NCBI GenBank assembly: GCA_016873215.1
Contig: VGXU01000002.1
Span: 1-64,000 of the forward strand
DNA from: Planctomycetota bacterium
Lineage (GTDB): Bacteria; Planctomycetota; Phycisphaerae; Sedimentisphaerales; Anaerohalosphaeraceae
Length of the DNA stretch: 64,000 nt
Reading direction: 5' to 3'
Part shown: positions 58,381-64,000 of the stretch, in pieces
Layout: every line of letters begins with the position of its first letter
Numbering within the stretch: position 1 is the first letter of the stretch
Made by a program: the position numbers and the translations under genes
Notes under the pieces: model-generated
Databases searched by the model: none
Told to the model about the DNA's origin: nothing
What the model saw: the letters and a program-made list of their open reading frames with translations, nothing else

Positions 58381-59982
58381 ATGGATTCGACAATTTCAAC
58401 AGTTCAAAATTGTCTAAAGACGGTCTCTTTTCCGCCGGGCGCCAAAATCCTCGTCGCCGTCTCCGGCGGCGCCGATTCCGTCGCCATGCTCCACATCCTC
58501 CACCGGGACTTAAATGGGGACGACACGCCCACAGCAGCGGCAAGCGCAAGCGAGCCGATTTCCCAATCAAAAAGCGAAAAGCGAAAAGCGAAAATTCTCT
58601 GCGCCCACATCAACCACCAGCTCCGCGATAAAGAATCCGATAAAGACGAAACCTTTACCGCCGAACTCTGCAAAAAATTGAACATCCCTTTTTTCGCCGA
58701 ACGCATCGACGTCAAAGCGTATGCGGCACAAAAAAAACTCTCCATCGAAACCGCCGCCCGGCAATTACGCATCGACGCCCTCGTTCACATCGCCCGCCGC
58801 ACCGGATGTCAAGTCATCGCCACTGCCCACCACAAAGACGACCAGGCCGAGACCATCCTTTTCCGCCTGCTGCGCGGCACAGCTTTTGCCGGCCTTGCCG
58901 CTATCCGCCCCGTAATCGAACGCGACGGCCTCCAATGGATTCGTCCAATGCTACATCTCCGCCGCACGGATATCGAATCCTACTGCCGACAAAACAACCT
59001 CTCCTGGCGCCAAGACGCCAGCAATCTCCAAACCCATTTCCGCCGCAACTGGATTCGCCATCGCCTCCTCCCTCTGATGCAGCAGGGCGGCGAAAATGAT
59101 TTGACCGAAAAACTCGCCGCCCTCGCCCAATCCGCCTTATCATTCCAGCGATACGTCGAATCCGCCGCCGTCAAAATTTTTCAACCATCAAGCATCAATC
59201 ATCAATCGTCAATTTTTCTCTCCGCTGCTGCCATTAAACAATCCGGCCCATTCGTCGCCGGCGAAATCCTCCGCGCTGTATTAAATCATCTTCACTGCGG
59301 TCTCCGCGATATCTCCTTGTCACATTATCAGCGATTTTTCCGCCTCCTCGACAAAAACCGAGCCGTCCTCGAACTCCCCGGCGGCTGCGTCATCCGCAAA
59401 AAAAACAACACCCTCGCTTTTGAAGCGGTGTCAAATGGCAGTAGGGTGTGCAGCTTTGCTGCACACGCAGATTCTCAATCGTCAATTCAACTCCCCGCCG
59501 AAGGCACAACGCAATTCGCCAATTGGCGCATCCAAACCCGCCTTATCCAAATCACACAAAACGATCTCAATGCCTTTCAAAAATTGTGGAAAACCGAATG
59601 TAGCACAGCCGCCCTCGGCTGTGACTCTCTATCTCCCGCAGCAGCGGCAAGCGCGCCGATTTCCCAATTTCCAATTTCCAATCTCCAATCTCCAATTTTC
59701 TTCCAGTGGTTTGACCTCGCACAAATTCAGGCTCCCATTATTGTTCGCTGCCGACACAAAGACGATTCCTTCATCCCCTTCGGCCGAAAAACGCCCAAAA
59801 AAATATCCCGTTTTTTGACCGATTCGCAGATCGACCCCAAACAAAGAGAATCCTGTTTCGTAATAGAAGATAAAACCGGCATCCTCTGGCTTGCTCCCGT
59901 AAGACGCGCCGCCCGCGCCGCCGTCAGAACCGACACTATCGACGTTCTGGAAATTTCATTAATGCCTAAAGATCGTGTATAA
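58381..59982 (+). CDS. tilS: tRNA(Ile)-lysidine synthase, lengthened by repeat-derived segments
   Basis: 533 residues; most homologues are about 430-470. Makes lysidine at C34 of the AUA-reading tRNA(Ile). PP-loop ILVAVSGGADSVAMLHIL (SGGxDS at 28-33), TAHHKDDQAETILFRLLRG, and WRQDASNLQTHFRRNWIRH are intact. Extra segments correspond to repeat DNA in frame: residues 46-71 (AAASASEPISQSKSEKRKAK), about 268-280 (SSINHQSSIF), about 356-368 (RVCSFAAHADSQSS), about 407-415 (CSTAALGCDS) and about 418-440 (AAAASAPISQFPISNLQSPI). Core motifs avoid all of them, so the enzyme may stay functional. Confidence 0.93.
   Translation: MDSTISTVQNCLKTVSFPPGAKILVAVSGGADSVAMLHILHRDLNGDDTPTAAASASEPISQSKSEKRKAKILCAHINHQLRDKESDKDETFTAELCKKLNIPFFAERIDVKAYAAQKKLSIETAARQLRIDALVHIARRTGCQVIATAHHKDDQAETILFRLLRGTAFAGLAAIRPVIERDGLQWIRPMLHLRRTDIESYCRQNNLSWRQDASNLQTHFRRNWIRHRLLPLMQQGGENDLTEKLAALAQSALSFQRYVESAAVKIFQPSSINHQSSIFLSAAAIKQSGPFVAGEILRAVLNHLHCGLRDISLSHYQRFFRLLDKNRAVLELPGGCVIRKKNNTLAFEAVSNGSRVCSFAAHADSQSSIQLPAEGTTQFANWRIQTRLIQITQNDLNAFQKLWKTECSTAALGCDSLSPAAAASAPISQFPISNLQSPIFFQWFDLAQIQAPIIVRCRHKDDSFIPFGRKTPKKISRFLTDSQIDPKQRESCFVIEDKTGILWLAPVRRAARAAVRTDTIDVLEISLMPKDRV
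58529..58592 (+). repeat. Repeat-derived insertion inside tilS (first)
   Basis: CAGCGGCAAGCGCAAGCGAG followed by CCGATTTCCCAATC and three tandem AAAGCGA units. The first part recurs at 59637-59663 and, inverted, at 36786-36815. Confidence 0.7.
59446..59701 (+). repeat. Cluster of repeat-derived insertions inside tilS (later part)
   Basis: GTGTGCAGC-TTT-GCTGCACAC hairpin (59446-59466); GTAGCACAGCCGCCCTCGG-CTGTG (59600-59625), the same element as at 29041, 60003 and 61893; and AGCGGCAAGCGCGCCGATTT with TTCCAATTTCCAATCTCCAA tandem units (59640-59701). All are read in frame. Confidence 0.7.
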
Positions 59983-60000
59983 AGTTCGTGGAATTTTAAA

Positions 60001-60187
60001 ATGCAGCACAGCCGCCCTCGGCTGTGTCTCTGTCATTCCCGAGAAGGCGGGAATCCAGTGCTGACAGGATGGGCCTTAGCCCACCGATTCCTCAGTCCCG
60101 GAGGGACGATATAAAATAGCCGGGGGCGTAAGCCCTTGGAAAAAAAGAATTGTCTTGTTTCTCAAGCCCCGAAGGGGCGACACGGCA
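60001..60187 (+). repeat. Dispersed repeat cluster between tilS and the oxidoreductase, copy D
   Basis: GCACAGCCGCCCTCGGCTGTG, GTCATTCC...GGAATCCAG, a TGGGCCTTAGCCCA hairpin, then CCCGGAGGGACGATATAAAA, TAGCCGGGGGCGTAAGCCC and CCCCGAAGGGGCGACA. Three of the window's repeat families in a row. Confidence 0.8.
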
Positions 60188-60219
60188 TATATAGATAACC
60201 ATCAAATAAAGGATAATAA

Positions 60220-61872
60220 ATGAACAATAAACCCAAAATCGTCATCATCGGCGGTGTCGCCGGCGGGGCCTCCGCAGCCGCACGCGCACGCCGACTCAGC
60301 GAATCCGCCGAAATCATTCTTCTCGAACGCGGCCCCCATATCTCCTTCGCAAACTGCGGCCTGCCGTACCATATCGGCGGCGTCATCAAAGAACGACAAA
60401 AGCTCCTCGTTCAGACCCCCGAGGCGATGAAAAAACGATTCAACATCGACGTCCGCGTCAACACCGAAGCCGTCAAAATCGACCTCGCCCAAAAACACGT
60501 CGTCATAAAAAACCGCGCCGATAATCGTGAATATACGGAAACGTATGATTACCTCATCCTCAGTCCCGGCGCCGAACCCATTCGCCCGCCGCTTCCCGGC
60601 GCCGACGGCCCAAACGTCTTCACACTCCGCAATATGGCCGATATGGATGCCATCATCCAATTCATCCAAACCATTAAGCCGCGGCGAGCCGTTGTTGTTG
60701 GCGGCGGCTACATCGGCCTCGAAATGGCCGAAAATCTCATCCATCGCGGCATCCCCGTCACCCTCGTCGAACTCGAAAAACAGGTGATGTCGCCCGCTGA
60801 CCCCGAAATGGCGTTTCCCCTCCATCAGGAATTAAAACTGGCTGGCGTTGACCTGCGCCTCGGTGTCAGCGTCACGGCGATTCACGGCGGCGGCAATGCG
60901 TTGTCCGTCCAGCTCAGCAGCGGCGACCAAATCGCCTGCGGGCTGGCAATTCTGTCCGTCGGTGTTCGCCCAGATTCAAAACTCGCCAAAGATGCCGGCC
61001 TCAATGTCGGCCCGCGCGGTGCCATTGCCGTTAACAACTTTATGCAGACCTCCGACCCGGCCGTCTATGCTGTCGGCGATACCGTCGAAGTCGAAGATTT
61101 CATCGGTGGATTCAAAACACAAATTCCCCTCGCCGGCCCCGCAAACCGACAGGGACGCATCGCCGCCTCACACATCCTCGGCCAAAAACTCCAATATAAA
61201 AAAACACAGGGTACCGCCGTCTGCAAAGTATTCAATCAGACTATCGCCATGACGGGCCTCAACGAAAAAACACTCGTCCGGCAAAATATCCCCTATGAAA
61301 AAATCTATGTCCATCCCGCCGACCACGCATACTATTACCCCGGCGCATCACCCATCAGCCTGAAATTATTATTCGACCCTAAATCCGGCAAAATCCTCGG
61401 TGCCCAGGCCGTCGGCTCCGCGGGCGTGGATAAACGCATCGATGTTTTAGCCGTCGCCATTCGCGCCGGCATGACCGTCTATGATTTGGAAGATTTGGAA
61501 TTGTGCTACGCGCCGCCGTATGGCTCCGCCAAAGACCCTGTCAATTACGCCGGCTTCGTCGCCGCTAACGTCCTTCGCGGCGACGTCAAACTCTGCCACG
61601 CCGCCGAAACAATCAATCTCAAAGAAAATCAACTCCTCCTCGATGTCCGCACGGCAGGGGAGGTCCAGGCTGGAACCATTCCCGGCGCAATCAGCATCCC
61701 CATCGATGAATTGCGAAATCGCGTCGGCGAACTGCCAAAACACAAAGAAATCCTCGCCTTCTGCCAGGTCGGTCTGCGCGGCTATCTCGCCTGCCGAATC
61801 CTGTCCCAAAACGGCTTCAACTGCCGCAATCTCTCCGGCGGATACAAAACCTGGACCGCCGTCGTGTCATGA
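60220..61872 (+). CDS. CoA-disulfide reductase-like flavoprotein fused to a rhodanese domain
   Basis: 550 residues. Residues 1-445 are a class of FAD/NAD(P)H oxidoreductase with a single active cysteine: IVIIGGVAGGASAAARARRL, SFANCGLPYHIGG (C43-like), AVVVGGGYIGLEMAENL, DPAVYAVGDTVEVEDF and the C-terminal dimer domain. Residues about 455-550 are a rhodanese domain with loop AFCQVGLRGYLACRIL. The fusion matches CoADR-rhodanese proteins such as Npsr/CoADR-RHD, which reduce CoA persulfides or polysulfide and suit anaerobic sulfur metabolism. Substrate is inference. Confidence 0.92.
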   Translation: MNNKPKIVIIGGVAGGASAAARARRLSESAEIILLERGPHISFANCGLPYHIGGVIKERQKLLVQTPEAMKKRFNIDVRVNTEAVKIDLAQKHVVIKNRADNREYTETYDYLILSPGAEPIRPPLPGADGPNVFTLRNMADMDAIIQFIQTIKPRRAVVVGGGYIGLEMAENLIHRGIPVTLVELEKQVMSPADPEMAFPLHQELKLAGVDLRLGVSVTAIHGGGNALSVQLSSGDQIACGLAILSVGVRPDSKLAKDAGLNVGPRGAIAVNNFMQTSDPAVYAVGDTVEVEDFIGGFKTQIPLAGPANRQGRIAASHILGQKLQYKKTQGTAVCKVFNQTIAMTGLNEKTLVRQNIPYEKIYVHPADHAYYYPGASPISLKLLFDPKSGKILGAQAVGSAGVDKRIDVLAVAIRAGMTVYDLEDLELCYAPPYGSAKDPVNYAGFVAANVLRGDVKLCHAAETINLKENQLLLDVRTAGEVQAGTIPGAISIPIDELRNRVGELPKHKEILAFCQVGLRGYLACRILSQNGFNCRNLSGGYKTWTAVVS

Positions 61873-61891
61873 AAATAGTTTGCCGCAGGCG

Positions 61892-62036
61892 AACCGATGG
61901 CTTGTAGCGCTGCCGCCCCCGGCTGTGTCTCTTTCTCAAATCTCAAATATTCTCCCCCTTTGTGTTTCTCTGTGAATCTCTGTGGCAAAATATTATCTTG
62001 CGTAATCTGTGAAATCTGTGGTTCCAATCGTCAATT
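61892..62036 (+). repeat. Dispersed repeat stretch between the flavoprotein gene and msrA
   Basis: GCTGCCGCCCCCGGCTGTG, TCTCAAATCTCAAATATTC, GTGTTTCTCTGTGAATCTC and GTGAAATCTGTGGTTCC units. The last is shared with the alkaline phosphatase 3' end (48300-48325), and GTGTTTCTCTGTG is the complement of the CACAGAG family near 32.5 kb. Confidence 0.65.
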
Positions 62037-62038
62037 CC

Positions 62039-62662
62039 CTACGGCTCAAACTTCGGAATCCGATGACACGACACCGCCGCCCGCTCGGGGTTCTTGTCAA
62101 AATACTTCTGATGATACTCCTCTGCCTTCCAGAATGTCTTGGCCGGCACAACCTGCGTCACAATCGGCCGTTTAAAGGCTTTCTTTTTGGTTAAATCTGC
62201 AATCACGTCTTTGGCAATCTGCATCTGGTTGGGGTCGGCATAAAATATTGCCGACCGGTACTGTGTTCCCACGTCCGGCCCCTGACGGTCGCGCGTCGTA
62301 GGGTCGTGAATCTTAAAAAAGTATTCGACCAGCTTGCGATACGAAACCGCATTCGGATCAAACTCGATATGTACCACCTCAGCGTGCATCGTATCGCCCT
62401 CGCACACGCGCTTATACGACGGCTCATTTACCTTGCCCCCCATAAACCCCACTTCCGTCTTTATCACGCCCGGCACATGCTCATAGGCATACTGAGTCCC
62501 CCAGAAGCATCCGCCCGCGAATGTCGCAAACGCCGTTTTCTTGACAGGTTCCATCTGTTTCATCTCCGCTCTGGCCGCCGTTGGAGTATTTGCCGCGGTT
62601 GCGATATCGCCCGCCAACATAAAAACCGCGCTCATAAACCACATTGTCAGTAATGCCGGCAT
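62039..62662 (-). CDS. msrA: Peptide methionine-S-sulfoxide reductase, exported
   Basis: 207 residues from ATG 62662 (AGAGG upstream; a GTG six bases earlier is possible). Signal peptide ALLTMWFMSAVFMLAGDIAT, then FATFAGGCFWGTQYAYEHVPG (active GCFWG), MHAEVVHIEFDP, HDPTTRDRQGPDVGTQYRS and YHQKYFDKNPE. Repairs methionine sulfoxide in envelope proteins. Reductant could come from the thioredoxin/CcdA system at 12-13 kb (inference). Confidence 0.94.
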   Translation of the reverse strand: MPALLTMWFMSAVFMLAGDIATAANTPTAARAEMKQMEPVKKTAFATFAGGCFWGTQYAYEHVPGVIKTEVGFMGGKVNEPSYKRVCEGDTMHAEVVHIEFDPNAVSYRKLVEYFFKIHDPTTRDRQGPDVGTQYRSAIFYADPNQMQIAKDVIADLTKKKAFKRPIVTQVVPAKTFWKAEEYHQKYFDKNPERAAVSCHRIPKFEP

Positions 62663-62768
62663 ATCCACCTCTTTTCATCCTAATTATATAGCTTCTACGC
62701 CTCCCCGTCTCGTTTTGTTTTGGACGAAAAAAAAAGCCTCGTAGGGTAGGTAGTTTCCACCCATCTTT

Positions 62769-62940
62769 TTAGCCCGTCAGGGCGACATAATGTAGCCACG
62801 GGCGTCAGCCCGTGGTCAAAGAATCAATAAATGTATTCCCCGCCCCCGCAGGGGGCGACATAAAACCGCCGCCACCCGCCACTCTTCTCCCTTCATTCTT
62901 GAGTTCTTAAGTTCCTGGGTTCTTGTGTTCTTTTTTCTAT
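62769..62940 (+). repeat. Composite palindromic dispersed repeat, copy E, plus TTCTTG repeats
   Basis: AGCCCGTCAGGGCGACATAA, CCACGGGCGTCAGCCCGTGG, AAAGAATCAATAAA, CCCCCGCAGGGGGCGACATA, almost the same as 58276-58373. It is followed (62895-62935) by TTCTTGAGTTCTTAAGTTCC and TGGGTTCTTGTGTTC, the complement of the sequence inside the 34690-35499 methylase gene. No gene in 62663-62962. Confidence 0.75.
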
Positions 62941-62962
62941 CAACTATTCACTTTCTTGTCAT

Positions 62963-63178
62963 TTAATACCGTCCCACTGTTTCCTCACGCCGCCCATAAT
63001 TCACAAAAAAATACCGCAGCGCGTCAATCGGGTGGTCATACACTCCATCCTTGTCCGGCGTCTCACCCCCGCACGGCGGATAATGATAACACCGCATCGC
63101 CTCAATCCGCCGCTGGCACTTCGGACTGATCACCAGCCGGCTCTTCCCGCCCCCGGCCGTGATTCTTTCAATCGGCTT
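62963..63178 (-). pseudogene. Remnant of a phage terminase large subunit (C-terminal end)
   Basis: 71 codons open on the minus strand from a stop at 63179-63181 to a stop at 62963-62965, without a start. The product (SRLVISPKCQRRIEAMRCY, then DGVYDHPIDALRYFFVNYG) matches the end of TerL nuclease domains, where P-x-C-x-x-x-I-x-x-x-x-Y precedes D-H-x-x-D-A-L-R-Y. The rest of the gene is missing: the sulfatase 3' end replaces it, overlapping by 11 bases. A decayed prophage trace. Confidence 0.65.
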
Positions 63179-64000
63179 TCACAGTCCCCGAAAAGAACAC
63201 CGCGTCAGACGGCATCGGGTCGTTCATTTCTTTCATTGCCTTCTTCATCGCATCATTCATTTCAATTAAAATATCGGAATACTTCGGGTCTTCCGCAAGA
63301 TTGCGGATTTCCCAGGGGTCATTCCGCATATCGAAAAGCTGCACTTTGCGCGCCTGCGGATAACGAATCAGTTTCCATGTTTCAGTCCTGATCATCCGCT
63401 GTTTGTCCTCAAGCGCCGCATAAATGGTTTCATGCAGTTTTTTCTTTTGGCCGGTCATCAGCGGCACAAAGCTGGGAAACTCCACGCTGGAAGGAATATC
63501 GACTCCGGCCAATTCGCACGTCGTCGCAAACAGGCTCGGCAGATAAACCATCGCATCAATCCGTCGGCCTTTGGGAATACCCGGGCCGGACAGAATCAGC
63601 GGCACACGAATGGAATGTTCATACATGCTCTGTTTGCCCAGCAGTCCATGCTGGCCGATCGCAAGGCCGTTGTCGGAAGCGAAGACAATAATCGTATTCT
63701 CCGCTTTGCCGGATTTGTTCAGCGCATCGATAATCCGTCCAATCTGACTGTCCAGGTGGGTAATAATCCCGAAATACTCCTGAAGATGGACGTGTATCGC
63801 TTCCGGCGTACGCGGATAGGGCGCCAGAAGTTCGTCGCGGGTCTTGAAATCAAACAAATCGAAAGGATGTTTCGGTACAAAATTTTTCCAGTTCGGCATT
63901 TTATCGGGCGGATATTTGTCCACATATTCCTTCGGCGATTGACGCGGATCATGCGGAGCATTAAAGGCGACATGCATAAAGAAAGGCTTGTCGTTTTTCG
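63168..64000 (-). CDS. Sulfatase (S1 family, partial; N-terminus outside window)
   Basis: The frame runs off the right edge; 277 residues are visible. KPFFMHVAFNAPHDPRQSP, EYFGIITHLDSQIGRIID, IVFASDNGLAIGQHGLLGKQ, YEHSIRVPLILSGPGIP and LFATTCELAGVDIP are sulfatase core segments; D-N-G-x-x-x-G-x-H-G supplies metal and substrate residues. The C-S/A-P-S formylglycine motif would lie upstream. Probably an exported enzyme acting on sulfated polysaccharides, typical of Planctomycetes. C-terminus ends FFSGTVKAD against the terminase remnant. Confidence 0.9.
   Translation of the reverse strand, partial: KNDKPFFMHVAFNAPHDPRQSPKEYVDKYPPDKMPNWKNFVPKHPFDLFDFKTRDELLAPYPRTPEAIHVHLQEYFGIITHLDSQIGRIIDALNKSGKAENTIIVFASDNGLAIGQHGLLGKQSMYEHSIRVPLILSGPGIPKGRRIDAMVYLPSLFATTCELAGVDIPSSVEFPSFVPLMTGQKKKLHETIYAALEDKQRMIRTETWKLIRYPQARKVQLFDMRNDPWEIRNLAEDPKYSDILIEMNDAMKKAMKEMNDPMPSDAVFFSGTVKAD

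Noticed and set aside
61892-62036. Possible short plus-strand gene after the flavoprotein
   Set aside because: The sequence is a chain of dispersed repeat units shared with other intergenic regions.
1-64000. Search by eye for tRNA, rRNA, tmRNA, RNase P and SRP RNA genes and common riboswitches
   Set aside because: No T-loop, CCA-end or conserved core sequence was recognised; none is reported. A covariance scan would be more sensitive.

Overview
The window looks like a chromosomal segment of a Planctomycetota bacterium of the Phycisphaerae/Sedimentisphaerales type. The reasons are a secreted modular protein ending in two dockerin-like repeats with the LSD-x-A-x-FA-x-NWL pattern, Tat-exported Gfo/Idh/MocA and sugar-isomerase proteins, a sulfatase, a PEP-CTERM protein, menaquinone genes, and many short GC-rich palindromic repeats between (and inside) genes. 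This is inferred from gene style only; no rRNA or tRNA gene was found.

Layout. 1-9.2 kb: 3' part of the modular surface protein, a small coiled-coil lipoprotein, prmC, a thioesterase, a promoter-led cluster of very small ORFs, an Arg/Gly-rich exported protein, a MEMO-family protein, and purE followed by a two-gene nucleotidyltransferase module flanked by a duplicated purE 3' end. 9.2-21 kb: a secretin-like exported protein, a ParA ATPase fused to a carbohydrate-binding-type domain, a CcdA/thioredoxin redox cluster, an HD hydrolase, a potassium channel, a tandem HtrA-like protease and its inactive-looking paralogue, then two parS sites and parB. 21-32 kb: DMT exporter, PilZ protein, a frameshifted gene coupled to trxB, an arsenic-type cluster (arsR, permease, arsC), pssA-psd for phosphatidylethanolamine, a ThyX-like gene and an MgtC family protein.

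32.2-35.5 kb: a probable small RNA with two anti-Shine-Dalgarno motifs, then a restriction-modification island (XRE regulator, Dam-type methylase, putative nuclease, second methylase). 36-45 kb: metallo-hydrolase, murA, CPBP protease, a BamD-like lipoprotein, tspO, a PEP-CTERM protein, menA-ubiE, an alpha/beta hydrolase and a membrane protein. 45.5-52 kb: a minus-strand group of exported carbohydrate-related genes (Gfo/Idh, isomerase, rhaM), alkaline phosphatase, a frameshifted thyA and a lipoprotein with a thioredoxin-like region. 52-64 kb: a duplicated ribE start, a MITE-like element, ribE, a GT39 glycosyltransferase, pdxA-rsmA, tilS, a CoA-disulfide-reductase/rhodanese fusion, msrA, a phage terminase remnant and a partial sulfatase.

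Most notable: (a) the ParA-CBM48 fusion, with parB/parS only 7 kb away but not adjacent to it; (b) the insertion-like purE/nucleotidyltransferase module bounded by 31-bp direct repeats; (c) the CCCTCCTT small RNA; (d) dispersed repeats carried in frame inside housekeeping genes (tilS several times, ubiE, a DNA methylase); (e) two single-base frameshifts in short homopolymer runs, which could be real or assembly errors.
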